From Porticoccus sp. W117 (GTDB lineage: Bacteria > Pseudomonadota > Gammaproteobacteria > Pseudomonadales > Porticoccaceae), in the NCBI RefSeq assembly GCF_030341905.1, contig NZ_JATAAF010000029.1, positions 1 through 32,555 of the forward strand: DNA of 32,555 bases, read 5' to 3'. A program made the translations under genes and the position numbers. Positions 25,070 to 32,555 of the stretch are shown here, piece after piece. A model generated the notes under the pieces. That model did not search any database. It saw only the letters and a list, made by a program, of their open reading frames with translations, and was not told the DNA's origin. Position 1 is the first letter of the stretch, and each line of letters opens with the position of its first letter.

Positions 25070-26824
25070 TTACAACAACGACTCCACATACAACTGATGC
25101 CGCTTCATATAGGTATCGGTAATCAACCGATTCACATCGCCCTCCCCCATCAACTGCGCACTAAACCCAGGCACCACGGGATCGATGGTCAGTTTGGCTG
25201 CCTCGGCAAAGTGAACAATCAAATCCTTGGGGTTTTCACAGCCCAGTGAAATACGCACCGTTGTCGGGTAGATGCTCCCCTTTTTCTGGTCTTCCTCGCT
25301 CAGTTCCGAGTGGGTAGTCAATCCCGGACAGCTGACAATGGTGTTGGTCTGCCCCAGGCTGATCTGGTGAGAATAGGCCGGTTCCAGGGCATCGAAGAAG
25401 CGCTGGAAACAGTCTTTGGGAATGCTGCCCATATCAAAGGTAAACAGTGGCGCTGGCAAGCCGTGCTTCAGGTGCTGCTCCTTCAACGCATAATTTTCGT
25501 TGCCGGGAACGGCGTGGCAATTTACCCGAATGCCTGGGTGCGCGGCAAAGTAGTTGGCCAGTATCTCGGTATTGATGGCCTTATTAATTACCCGCAGGTT
25601 CAGAGTACGCATGCCTTGCAGCACTTCAAACGCGGAGTCCGCCGACAGGAACGCTCCCTTGATGTAGTACACGTTCCAGAACATGGTGTTTTCCCAACCG
25701 GGCATGCCCTTGGGAATAAACATGTCCTCGTTGCGGGCAATGACGCCGCCGGCAATCACAGAGCCGGTACCGGTCAGGTCCTTGGTGTAGCTGTGGATCA
25801 TAAAGTCCGGGCGGCAATCCGTATCCGGATGACGCAGGGGCTGCTGCAACACCGGCGTTCCAACAGTGGCATCCAGAATCACCCGCAGCCCTTCGGCGTG
25901 AGCCGCTTTACACAAGGCCGGAACATCCAGCACATAGCCATGGGGGTTACAGGGAGATTCGATGTACAGGTACGCCTGCTTGCCGTTTTGCAAGCGACCG
26001 GCATACTTGGCCTTGGCTTCGCGCCAGCAGGCCATAAATTCTTCCACACCAAAACCGTCGTACTGCTCCACGCCGATATTGAGGTTGGAGGGTTTGGCAA
26101 ACCAGTCGTGAATCAGTTGGTGAGCGCCGCCGTAAATATTGCGGCTGGCAATCAGTACATCTTCGTGGCCGAGTACGTGAGACAGAGTGCCGTCGATGGC
26201 CGCCATTCCGCTGTTGTAGTTCCAGGCCATATATTCACCGGCGTGGGGGCCACATTCCAGGTCGACAATGTGGTTGGCCAGGGCGATGGAAGTGGGGTTA
26301 AGCAGCCGCGAGTAGATTTGCAGCATAAACTCCTTGCCTTCGAAGGCATCAGCAATCCAGTCGGCGCAAGCAAAAGTGTAGGTGGCGGTGCGGGCAATCA
26401 CCGGGGTGGCGGAGAATAGCGCGGTGACGTTGTCCAGAATCGGGTAAGCACAGCGGGCCGCCTGAGTGGCGCCGGACTCTCCCAAGCCCTGGTAGCTTTT
26501 GCGAAAGCTGTTCTGGAAGTTGTCGAGAATCTTGGCGATCTGGAACGACAGGAACTTTTTGGCGTTAAACAGAGCAATGCGGTCGCTGCGGTCCAGCTCC
26601 TGCATGCTGCTCTGAGCCAGCTGCCAGATATCGTCAACACCGCCCTGGCACTGATACAGACTGTGGGCAATTTTACCCAAAGCCCGGCCCAATTCGCTGT
26701 CTGCATCAATATTGAAGTGGGCCAGCTGCTCATCCACCAACTGATCGAGATGCAGTGCTTCGCTGCTGTTGCGTACCGGTGAAAGTGCCTTGGCCGGGGC
26801 CAGGTTGATGGCAAGATCGTTCAT
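25070..26824 (-). CDS. Cys/Met-metabolism PLP-dependent enzyme, long form
   Basis: A fold-type I PLP enzyme of the cystathionine synthase/lyase and methionine gamma-lyase superfamily. YNSGMAAIDGTLSHVL is the cofactor phosphate region; YIESPCNPHGYVLDVPALCKAAH and ILDATVGTPVLQQPL follow. The PLP lysine is in HSYTKDLTGTGSVIAGG. SLGCENPKDLIVHF near the end matches the family. At 584 residues it is about 180 longer than typical (~400), mostly from an extra ~130-residue helical N-terminus that I do not recognise. AGGAGA precedes the ATG. It is divergent from an Lrp-type regulator, the arrangement known for mdeA-mdeR of Pseudomonas, so sulfur amino acid degradation is likely; the exact reaction is not determined. 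Confidence 0.85.
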   Translation of the reverse strand: MNDLAINLAPAKALSPVRNSSEALHLDQLVDEQLAHFNIDADSELGRALGKIAHSLYQCQGGVDDIWQLAQSSMQELDRSDRIALFNAKKFLSFQIAKILDNFQNSFRKSYQGLGESGATQAARCAYPILDNVTALFSATPVIARTATYTFACADWIADAFEGKEFMLQIYSRLLNPTSIALANHIVDLECGPHAGEYMAWNYNSGMAAIDGTLSHVLGHEDVLIASRNIYGGAHQLIHDWFAKPSNLNIGVEQYDGFGVEEFMACWREAKAKYAGRLQNGKQAYLYIESPCNPHGYVLDVPALCKAAHAEGLRVILDATVGTPVLQQPLRHPDTDCRPDFMIHSYTKDLTGTGSVIAGGVIARNEDMFIPKGMPGWENTMFWNVYYIKGAFLSADSAFEVLQGMRTLNLRVINKAINTEILANYFAAHPGIRVNCHAVPGNENYALKEQHLKHGLPAPLFTFDMGSIPKDCFQRFFDALEPAYSHQISLGQTNTIVSCPGLTTHSELSEEDQKKGSIYPTTVRISLGCENPKDLIVHFAEAAKLTIDPVVPGFSAQLMGEGDVNRLITDTYMKRHQLYVESLL

Positions 26825-26843
26825 AACATCTCCTGAAAGTTAA

Positions 26844-26874
26844 TACTTCTTTTATATTTTTTTAAATAGAAGTA
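26844..26874. promoter_or_regulatory. Candidate regulator site between the PLP-enzyme and Lrp-type genes
   Basis: TACTTCT (26844-26850) and AGAAGTA (26868-26874) are inverted repeats around an AT-rich centre, in the 113-base divergent gap. AT-rich weak palindromes are typical of Lrp/AsnC binding sites; assignment is inference. Confidence 0.4.
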
Positions 26875-26937
26875 AATTCTAATTAGATTCAGATAAATAT
26901 TTTTATTACCGAATAAAATTTCTTTTTGAGTGCAAAT

Positions 26938-27405
26938 ATGGCGATCGACCGAACAGATTTCGAAATTCTGCGCAACCTGCGAAAGAATGCGCGGATATCC
27001 AACAAAGAATTGGCCCAGGCCGTGGGCCTGGCCCCCTCATCCTGTCTGGCCAGAGTGCGGCACCTGCGCGCCAGCGGCGTTATTCAGGGCTACCACGCCG
27101 AGCTGGACACCCAGATCGCCGGAGGCGAAATACAGGCACTGGTGGCGGTAAAACTGCACAGACATTCTCGCGACGATGTCGACTCGTTTCGCCAACACCT
27201 GCTGCAACTGCCTGAAGTGGTTAATATTTTGCACACCAGCGGAGCCAGCGACTTCCAGGTACAAATATGGGTAAGAAACACCGACCACCTGCGTGACTTT
27301 GTGCTATCCGGCTTTACCGAGCGAGCAGAAGTGGCCCATATTGAGACCTCACTGATTTACCAGCAGTGGCATAGTTGGGAGTTGCCGGATCCAGATAATT
27401 TTTGA
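26938..27405 (+). CDS. Lrp/AsnC-family regulator of the adjacent PLP enzyme
   Basis: 155 residues from ATG 26938. The winged helix reads IDRTDFEILRNLRKNARISNKELAQAVGLAPSSCLARVRHLRASGVIQGY (HTH about 22-45). The RAM domain follows (LVAVKLHRHSRDDVDSF ... SGASDFQVQIWV). It differs clearly from the other Lrp-type protein at 17277, so it is not a recent duplicate. Divergence from the Cys/Met-type enzyme suggests it senses methionine, cysteine or a related amino acid. A TTG at 26926 in frame is an alternative start, but the ATG has GAG eight bases before it. Confidence 0.9.
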   Translation: MAIDRTDFEILRNLRKNARISNKELAQAVGLAPSSCLARVRHLRASGVIQGYHAELDTQIAGGEIQALVAVKLHRHSRDDVDSFRQHLLQLPEVVNILHTSGASDFQVQIWVRNTDHLRDFVLSGFTERAEVAHIETSLIYQQWHSWELPDPDNF

Positions 27406-27410
27406 ACATC

Positions 27411-27504
27411 GTCATTGCGAGGAGCCGCAGGCGACGCGGCAATCTTATCCAATATGGCAGAGGGCTGATGGAGATTGCCGCGTCGCTGCGCTCCTCGCAA
27501 TGAC
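27411..27504. repeat. Palindromic repeat, GTCATTGCGAG family
   Basis: GTCATTGCGAGGAGC at 27411 pairs with GCTCCTCGCAATGAC ending 27504, with further symmetry inside (CGCGGCAATCT / AGATTGCCGCG). It lies 5 bases after the Lrp-type stop, between co-directional genes. Confidence 0.88.
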
Positions 27505-27589
27505 GAGCGGTTAACAATCCAGTTCCCCTACCCCCACAAAGGCGATATGCTAAGCACATATCCGCAGCCCAAAGGCCCCATTACACCGC

Positions 27590-28618
27590 TTGAACACTCA
27601 AACTGCCGCCCATACCGTCACTCTGGAACCCAATGACGCCAGACACCTGGCTTCCCTTTGTGGGCAATTCGACGCACACCTCCGCCAAATCGAGCAACGG
27701 CTGAACATTGAGATTCACGGCCGCGGCAATGTATTTGCCCTGTACGGCACGCCAGACAGCACCGCGGCGGCCAGTGATTTGCTGCGCACCCTGTATGAGG
27801 AAGCCGCCAGCGGCCACGAGCTGACCCCGGAAACCATTCACCTGTCGTTGCAGCATGCCCTGCAAAACGTCAGACCCTCGAAGGCAAAACCCATGAGCAC
27901 AACCACCCCGTCGCAGGACGGCGACAACAACGTCGAGCCCTTTACCCTGATCCGCACCAAAAAGGCCAACATCAAGCCCCGTGGTGGCAACCAGCAACAC
28001 TACGTACGCGCCATTCACAACCACGACATCAACTTCGGCATCGGCCCGGCGGGTACCGGCAAAACCTACCTGGCGGTGGCCTGTGCGGTGGAAGCACTGC
28101 TGCGGGACGAAGTAGAGCGCATTTTGTTAGTACGCCCGGCTGTGGAAGCGGGGGAAAAGCTCGGCTTCCTGCCCGGTGACTTGTCGCAAAAGGTAGACCC
28201 TTACCTGCGCCCCTTGTACGACGCCCTCTACGAAATGCTCGGCTTCGACACAGTGGAAAAACTCATCGACCGCAACGTCATCGAAATCGCCCCGCTGGCC
28301 TATATGCGCGGCCGAACCCTCAACGGTTCATTCATTATTCTCGATGAGAGCCAGAACACGACTCGCGAGCAGATGAAGATGTTCCTCACTCGCATTGGCT
28401 TTGGCTCCACTGCGGTAATCACCGGCGATACCAGCCAGATCGACCTGCCCCGCGGCACCAAGTCCGGCCTGGTGCATGTGTGCGATGTACTGAAGGATGT
28501 AGACGCCATCAGCTTCACCCACTTCCAGGCCAAAGATGTGGTGCGCCACCCGCTGGTAGCGCGCATTGTCGAAGCCTATGACGCTCACGAGAGCTTAGAT
28601 AAGAAAGACGACAAGTGA
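27590..28618 (+). CDS. ybeZ: PhoH-like ATPase YbeZ
   Basis: A 342-residue PhoH-family P-loop ATPase. It opens with VTLEPNDARHLASLCGQFDAHLRQIEQRL, the family's N-terminal KH-like part, then Walker A GPAGTGKTYLAVA and Walker B FIILDESQNTT, and TRIGFGSTAVITGDTSQIDLP. YbeZ works with the RNase YbeY, encoded next with a four-base overlap. The best available start is TTG at 27590; a stop lies upstream in frame at 27551 and no ATG or GTG precedes VTLEP, so either a TTG start or a non-standard one is used. The ribosome site is weak (AAAGG, distant). Confidence 0.94.
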   Translation: MNTQTAAHTVTLEPNDARHLASLCGQFDAHLRQIEQRLNIEIHGRGNVFALYGTPDSTAAASDLLRTLYEEAASGHELTPETIHLSLQHALQNVRPSKAKPMSTTTPSQDGDNNVEPFTLIRTKKANIKPRGGNQQHYVRAIHNHDINFGIGPAGTGKTYLAVACAVEALLRDEVERILLVRPAVEAGEKLGFLPGDLSQKVDPYLRPLYDALYEMLGFDTVEKLIDRNVIEIAPLAYMRGRTLNGSFIILDESQNTTREQMKMFLTRIGFGSTAVITGDTSQIDLPRGTKSGLVHVCDVLKDVDAISFTHFQAKDVVRHPLVARIVEAYDAHESLDKKDDK

Positions 28619-29121
28619 ACCTGCTGATCGACATTGAAAACGCCTCTGGCAGCGATGACGTGCCCGACGACGAGCACATACACCGGTGGGTAAAAGCCGC
28701 GCTGCAGGCGTTGCCCACCGAGCAACAACGCAGCAGCGCAGAATTGTCAGTGCGCATTGTCAGCGAGCAGGAAAGCCAAAACCTGAACCACCGCTATCGC
28801 CAGAAAAACAGCCCCACCAACGTGCTGTCGTTCCCCTCGGAATTGCCCCCGGAATTGAACATCCCCCTGCTGGGTGACCTGGCCATTTGCGCCCAGGTGG
28901 TGGCGCGGGAAGCACAACAGCAGCAAAAAACCGCAGATGCACACTGGGCCCACATGCTGGTTCACGGCACCTTGCATCTGCTCGATTACGACCACATTGA
29001 CGACGGTGATGCCGACGAAATGGAAGCCCTGGAGACCCAAATCATTACCGATCTGGGGTTTCCCGAGCCGTACAATGACACCTTTTACCAATCCCCAAAA
29101 AGAGCACCACAAAACTCATGA
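28615..29121 (+). CDS. ybeY: Endoribonuclease YbeY
   Basis: Zinc-dependent single-strand RNase involved in 16S rRNA 3' end maturation and ribosome quality control. The metal motif is HGTLHLLDYDH (consensus HGxLHLxGYDH, with Asp instead of Gly). KNSPTNVLSFPSE and PLLGDLAICAQVVAREA are the family's strand and helix. At 168 residues it is a normal length. The GTG start overlaps the ybeZ stop (GTGA), and its stop overlaps corC (ATGA), so the three are translationally coupled. Confidence 0.96.
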   Translation: MNLLIDIENASGSDDVPDDEHIHRWVKAALQALPTEQQRSSAELSVRIVSEQESQNLNHRYRQKNSPTNVLSFPSELPPELNIPLLGDLAICAQVVAREAQQQQKTADAHWAHMLVHGTLHLLDYDHIDDGDADEMEALETQIITDLGFPEPYNDTFYQSPKRAPQNS

Positions 29122-29954
29122 GCGACGACATTGACAGTAGTCACCAGGACAACAAATCCTGGCTCGACAAACTGACCAACGCCTTCTCATCCGATCCGGA
29201 AACCCGCGAAGAACTGCTGGAAGTACTGCACGAAGCCCACAACAACAAAATCATCGACAGCGAGGCTCTGGAAATCATCGAGGGCGCTCTGGAAGTATCG
29301 GAGCAGCAGGTGCGGGACATTATGATTCCCCGCTCCCAGATGGTGGCCATCGAGTACGACCAAACCCCTGAGGAATTCCTGCCGGTGGTGATCGAAAGCG
29401 GACACTCCCGCTTTCCGGTGGTGGGGGAATCCCACGACGATATTCGCGGCGTGCTGCTGGCCAAAGAGCTGCTGCCGCTGCTGCTGAAAGACAGCGACGA
29501 ATTCGATATGGCCGACCTGGTGCGACCAGCCACCATCATCCCGGAAAGCAAGCGCCTCAATGTGCTACTGAAAGAATTCCGCGAGCAGCGCTACCACATG
29601 GCCATGGTGGTGGACGAGTACGGCACCGTGTCCGGCCTGGTGACCATTGAAGACGTACTGGAAGAAATCGTCGGTGAAATCGAAGACGAAACCGACGAGG
29701 AGGAAGTGGCGCAAATTCGCCCCCAGGAGAATGGCTCATTCCTGGTGGAAGCCCTCACCCCCATCGAGGAATTCAACGAGCACTTCGACGCCAGCCTGGA
29801 CGAAGAAGAATACGACACCATCGGCGGCATTGTGATGCAAGCCTTTGGCCGCCTGCCCAGTGAAGGGGAACAGGTGCAAGTGGACGGTTTCTCGTTCTCC
29901 GTGGTCAAAGGGGATGGCCGCCGTATACACCTGCTGGAACTGGCCGCCAGCTAA
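29118..29954 (+). CDS. corC: CorC/YbeX CBS-domain protein
   Basis: 278 residues: a leading segment ([26 protein letters not shown]), two CBS domains ([38 protein letters not shown]; and [57 protein letters not shown] paraphrased as about 65-190), then a CorC/HlyC-type C-terminal domain (about 200-275). It is soluble. CorC has been linked to magnesium/cobalt efflux, and YbeX to ribosome function. Start overlaps the ybeY stop by four bases. Confidence 0.95.
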   Translation: MSDDIDSSHQDNKSWLDKLTNAFSSDPETREELLEVLHEAHNNKIIDSEALEIIEGALEVSEQQVRDIMIPRSQMVAIEYDQTPEEFLPVVIESGHSRFPVVGESHDDIRGVLLAKELLPLLLKDSDEFDMADLVRPATIIPESKRLNVLLKEFREQRYHMAMVVDEYGTVSGLVTIEDVLEEIVGEIEDETDEEEVAQIRPQENGSFLVEALTPIEEFNEHFDASLDEEEYDTIGGIVMQAFGRLPSEGEQVQVDGFSFSVVKGDGRRIHLLELAAS

Positions 29955-29977
29955 CCTAATAAATACAATTATCCAAC

Positions 29978-30084
29978 GTCATTGCGAAGGAGCGTAGCGA
30001 CTGCGGCAATCTCGTCCAGAATTGTGCCAAATTGATGGAGATTGCCACGTCGCCTTTCTTAAAAGAAAGTCTCCTCGCAATGAC
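29978..30084. repeat. Palindromic repeat, GTCATTGCGAG family, running into lnt
   Basis: GTCATTGCGAAGGAG at 29978 pairs imperfectly with CTCCTCGCAATGAC ending 30084. The interior has GGCAATCTC / GAGATTGCCA and an extra small stem (CTTTCTT/AAGAAAG). It separates corC from lnt, and an in-frame ATG of the lnt frame (30080) lies inside it. Confidence 0.82.
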
Positions 30085-30100
30085 CGCAGTAAAAAATGCC

Positions 30101-31588
30101 ATGGCAAAACAAACCACTCTCCACCGCATCGCCCTGCCCCTTGCCGGCGCCCTGCTCCCCCTATCCCTGGCGCCCTTCTTCTTGTGGCCATTGGGAATTT
30201 TCAGTGCAGGTGTACTGGCGTACCTGTTGCCAGGCAGAACGATCAAGGCCAGCTACTGGCACAGCGTGCTCTACTGCCTGGGGGTATTCGCCGTGGGCGC
30301 CAGCTGGGTGTTTAACAGCATCAACGTGTACAGCTCCACCCCATTGGCGGCGGCACTGTTACTCACAGCGCTGTTCGTGATTGTACTGGCGCTGTTTTTC
30401 TCCCTGCCGTTTGCCCTGCTGGGTTTGGTTAAGCGCAGCGCCGCTGCACAACTGCTGGCATTCCCGGCGCTCTGGGTGGTGGCAGAGTGGTTTATCGGCT
30501 GGATACTCACCGGCTTCCCCTGGGTTTATCTGGGCTACGGCCATGTCCACAGTTGGCTGGCAGGCTGGGCGCCACTGGGGGGCGTATGGAGCATCAGCTG
30601 GATAGTGGCCTTTTGCGGCGCCACCGCTGCCAGCTTATTGCAGCAGCGCAGCCGCTCCAGCATCGTCGCTGTCAGCGTCTGCCTGCTGCTGTGGCTGGCG
30701 GGGCTGGGGCTGAAACAAGCCACCTGGACAACCCCACAAAAGCCGTTGAGCATCGGCGTTTTGCAACCCAATATCCCGCAAAACGACCGTTGGCAGATCA
30801 GCTACCGGGACCGCATTATCAGCAACAACCTGAGTTTGGGTGAGCAACTGTGGGACAACCAACTGGTGATCTGGCCGGAAGCGGCCATCCCGGAATTGCA
30901 GCACCGGGTGATGCCATTGATACGTCAACTGGATCAACTGGCCCGGCAAACCGACACCGCCTTTATCACCGGTATTCCGGTGTACAACTTTGCCGACGAC
31001 GAGTTCTACAACAGCGTTATCGCCCTGGGCAAAGCCAGCGGCGAGTACCGCAAACAACACCTGGTGCCTTTTGGTGAATACGTACCGCTGGCCACACTGC
31101 TGCGCAAGCTGGGCGGCTTTTTCGATCTGCCCATGTCCGGATTTACACCGGGCACTGATGACCAACCACTAATCACCGCCGGCGACCACAAAATCGCCAC
31201 CGCCATTTGTTACGAAATTGCCTACCAGAATCTGGTGCGCAAACTCAGCCCCGACGCCAGCCTGATACTCACCGTCAGCAACGACACCTGGTTTGGCGAC
31301 ACCCTGGCGCCCCACCAACACCTGAGCATGGCACAAATGCGCGCGCTGGAAAATGGCAAACCGGTAATACGCGCCACCAACGATGGCATTACCGCGTTGA
31401 TCAATCACAAAGGGGAAATTTTTGAAAAACTGCCGCAGTTTCAGGAAGGCATACTGCAAAGCAGCGTAACGCCGCACACCGGAACTACGCCATACAACCG
31501 GTTTGGTCACTGGCCGATGCTACTGTTTGTGGGGTTGTGTTTGGGGGTTTGTTTTTGGGTGAGTAGAAAAAGGCACTCTCAGGGTTAA
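30101..31588 (+). CDS. lnt: Apolipoprotein N-acyltransferase
   Basis: It adds the third acyl chain to lipoproteins at the inner membrane. Six or so helices fill the first ~215 residues. The nitrilase-like domain follows (SIGVLQPNIPQNDRW). The catalytic triad is visible: Glu in WPEAAIPE, Lys in KQHLVPFGEYVP and Cys370 in ATAICYEIAY. SNDTWFGDTLAPHQHLSMAQMRALE is a family hallmark. At 495 residues it matches the usual ~510. The ATG at 30101 is preferred; ATG 30080 (in the repeat) and an open frame back to 30032 are also possible, and none has a strong ribosome site. The window's GFA gene also feeds on it only by position: their stops overlap by two bases' worth of TTAA. Confidence 0.95.
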   Translation: MAKQTTLHRIALPLAGALLPLSLAPFFLWPLGIFSAGVLAYLLPGRTIKASYWHSVLYCLGVFAVGASWVFNSINVYSSTPLAAALLLTALFVIVLALFFSLPFALLGLVKRSAAAQLLAFPALWVVAEWFIGWILTGFPWVYLGYGHVHSWLAGWAPLGGVWSISWIVAFCGATAASLLQQRSRSSIVAVSVCLLLWLAGLGLKQATWTTPQKPLSIGVLQPNIPQNDRWQISYRDRIISNNLSLGEQLWDNQLVIWPEAAIPELQHRVMPLIRQLDQLARQTDTAFITGIPVYNFADDEFYNSVIALGKASGEYRKQHLVPFGEYVPLATLLRKLGGFFDLPMSGFTPGTDDQPLITAGDHKIATAICYEIAYQNLVRKLSPDASLILTVSNDTWFGDTLAPHQHLSMAQMRALENGKPVIRATNDGITALINHKGEIFEKLPQFQEGILQSSVTPHTGTTPYNRFGHWPMLLFVGLCLGVCFWVSRKRHSQG

Positions 31589-31941
31589 TCCAAAAACTTC
31601 CAACTGTCGGCACCATCAAATTTTCGGATACGGAACTGCTCAATCACTTCCGGCTCACACATGCGAAAATTCACCGCCATATATTCACCGTCCGCCTGTA
31701 AACTCTCCCAGTGAGTGGTGCAACCACAGCTTTTGCAGGTATGAACAGCAAGAGTTTTATCCCCTTGCACATAAGCCGTTGTACCTTCAGCGGGTGAATT
31801 GATGTTGACACTATCAATAGACACATGCCCCCAAAGGGCCCCGATGCGCCGACAGATTGAACAATTGCAATCCACCAGTTTTTCCGGCGCTTCACTGATT
31901 TCGAAACTCACTGCACCGCAATGGCACTCGCCTTGGTACAT
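31585..31941 (-). CDS. GFA/CENP-V-fold zinc protein
   Basis: 118 residues of the glutathione-dependent formaldehyde-activating-enzyme-like family. The zinc motifs are all present: CHCGAVSFEI, CNCSICRR and CKSCGCTTHW. MAVNFRMCEPEV near the end is also typical. The ATG at 31941 has AGGGAG seven bases upstream; an earlier start at 31959 would overlap the preceding gene's last codons. Most such proteins have no proven enzymatic activity. It follows the cyclotransferase-like gene by 11 bases, so the two form an operon. Its stop overlaps the convergent lnt stop. Confidence 0.9.
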   Translation of the reverse strand: MYQGECHCGAVSFEISEAPEKLVDCNCSICRRIGALWGHVSIDSVNINSPAEGTTAYVQGDKTLAVHTCKSCGCTTHWESLQADGEYMAVNFRMCEPEVIEQFRIRKFDGADSWKFLD

Positions 31942-31952
31942 GCCAATACTCC

Positions 31953-32375
31953 CTAACAAACCGAAGCAATATATTCCGCTGGAAAACCGAGTTTTTCAAG
32001 CACCGTGCGAAGGCGCTTTGCATACTCCGAATTCACCTCGTCATCGCCCGGTGCTTCTTCAAGGTTGTAGCAAAGCGCCGGTATCTCTTCACCATCCAAC
32101 GAACAAGCCAGCACCGCTTCCGGCCGATAGTGCTCCAGGCCTGGCGCACTATAGAGCTTATCCAAATCATCGTGGGTCAGAGCAAACACCATACCGTAAG
32201 AGCGCGCACCGGCAGCCGGAACCAATGTGGCGCGCTGGCCGATACGCAGTTCAAAATCATCCACATAGGCAGGGCACGGATTTTCCGGCACGATCTGACT
32301 CTCGCGTAAAAGATCGGCATCCATAAACAGGCCGTAGAAAAAACCATTGATGCGTCGTTCAGGCATAATTGTCAT
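31953..32375 (-). CDS. Gamma-glutamylcyclotransferase-like protein
   Basis: A 140-residue protein of the AIG2/gamma-glutamylcyclotransferase fold. FFYGLFMDADLL stands where the family has YGSLM..., then YVDDFELRIGQRATLVPAAGARSYGMVFALT (from about 37) and LDKLYSAPGLEHYRPEAV. Some members split gamma-glutamyl peptides, including glutathione products. Pairing with a GFA-type gene suggests, but does not prove, a glutathione link. An alternative start at M4 is possible. Identification is from fold-like motifs, so moderate. Confidence 0.72.
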   Translation of the reverse strand: MTIMPERRINGFFYGLFMDADLLRESQIVPENPCPAYVDDFELRIGQRATLVPAAGARSYGMVFALTHDDLDKLYSAPGLEHYRPEAVLACSLDGEEIPALCYNLEEAPGDDEVNSEYAKRLRTVLEKLGFPAEYIASVC

Positions 32376-32409
32376 CGTCTGTAAAACTGATATTTAACCA
32401 ACCAAAAAC

Positions 32410-32428
32410 GGCCACCGCAAAGGTGGCC
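32410..32428 (-). terminator. Terminator-like hairpin for minus-strand transcripts from the right
   Basis: GGCCACC (32410-32416) and GGTGGCC (32422-32428) form a perfect 7-base stem around a 5-base loop. On the minus strand it is followed by GTTTTTGG. It would end transcription arriving from beyond the insertion sequence, upstream of the cyclotransferase-like gene. Confidence 0.55.
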
Positions 32429-32430
32429 CA

Positions 32431-32555
32431 GACTGCTGACAAAGTCCTCGCCCTCGTGCGGGGACTTTTTATAATGGGGCATGTTAAAAGACCGCCCCCA
32501 AACCCAGTCCACTATGGAGTTCGTCAGCATTGACGAGCTAGTTCCTGCCGACCAC
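32431..32555 (+). mobile_element. Left part of an insertion sequence (IS1182-like), cut by window edge
   Basis: The boundary at about 32431 is estimated: GACTGCTGACAAAGTCC looks like an IS end, followed by a hairpin (AAAGTCC...GGACTTT, about 32450-32468) with a T-run. That hairpin can stop outside transcription entering the element. A transposase-like frame begins 13 bases later. Family assignment rests on the transposase N-terminus only. Confidence 0.6.
32481..32555 (+). CDS. Transposase N-terminus, partial
   Basis: An open frame from ATG 32481 to the window end, 25 codons. It reads MLKDRPQTQSTMEFVSIDEL followed by VPADH. The 'F..IDELVPADHL' start is characteristic of IS1182-type DDE transposases ('LVP.DHLLRKID'). 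The rest is outside the window, so intactness is unknown. GGGG lies a few bases before the ATG. Confidence 0.6.
   Translation, partial: MLKDRPQTQSTMEFVSIDELVPADH

Noticed and set aside
25310-26419. 369-codon open frame antisense to the PLP enzyme
   Set aside because: Shadow frame; repeated GNG/VQ composition and no ribosome site or family features.
10776-30084. Repeated palindromes considered as a CRISPR array or integron attC sites
   Set aside because: They are scattered singly between different genes with no regular spacers, no cas genes and no integrase.

Overview
The window is a chromosomal stretch from a Gammaproteobacterium. The family-level guess (marine, Cellvibrionaceae-like) is inference from the gene set. 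The miaB / ybeZ-ybeY-corC-lnt cluster, a DUF1820 gene, PutA plus PepQ, and many dispersed palindromic repeats fit that group. Most of the window is moderately GC-rich; about 2.0-4.1 kb is conspicuously AT-rich and looks acquired. No rRNA, tRNA or CRISPR array was seen.

Region 1 (1-10770) is an export/peptide region. A C39-lineage peptide exporter (25-2031) has lost most of its peptidase domain. It is followed by a cytoplasmic thioredoxin-fold protein (2094-3143) and a 79-residue precursor with a double-glycine leader and an eight-cysteine core (3222-3461). This trio is the best candidate for an undescribed system: a disulfide-rich secreted peptide with its own redox helper and exporter. After a strong hairpin and ~650 bases of gene-less sequence comes the 3' remnant of an FtsX-type permease. 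Next is an intact tripartite efflux cluster: HlyD-type adaptor, MacB/LolD-type ATPase, TolC-type outer membrane protein and a full FtsX permease.

Region 2 (10770-17760) holds a ParDE-type toxin-antitoxin pair with a palindromic operator over its promoter, then proline metabolism: a large PutA with the extra C-terminal ALDH-like domain, the Xaa-Pro dipeptidase PepQ, and a divergent Lrp/AsnC regulator.

Region 3 (17760-23470) is a run of single genes: flavin reductase, a tiny CxxC membrane protein, a VOC protein, a RhuM-Fic protein whose Fic motif has lost its key residues, a ~265-bp MITE, a lytic-transglycosylase-like lipoprotein, DUF1820, a SelW-like protein and CreD.

Region 4 (23613-31588) is the miaB - ybeZ - ybeY - corC - lnt set (tRNA modification, RNA processing, lipoprotein acylation). 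A divergent pair, a Cys/Met-metabolism PLP enzyme and an Lrp/AsnC regulator, lies between miaB and ybeZ. Region 5 (31585-32555) has a GFA-type zinc protein and a gamma-glutamylcyclotransferase-like protein, then the left part of an insertion sequence cut by the window edge.

At least eight intergenic palindromic elements of three kinds punctuate the window. All four 'GTCATCCTGAG' elements lie between convergent genes, whereas the three 'GTCATTGCGAG' elements lie between co-directional genes.
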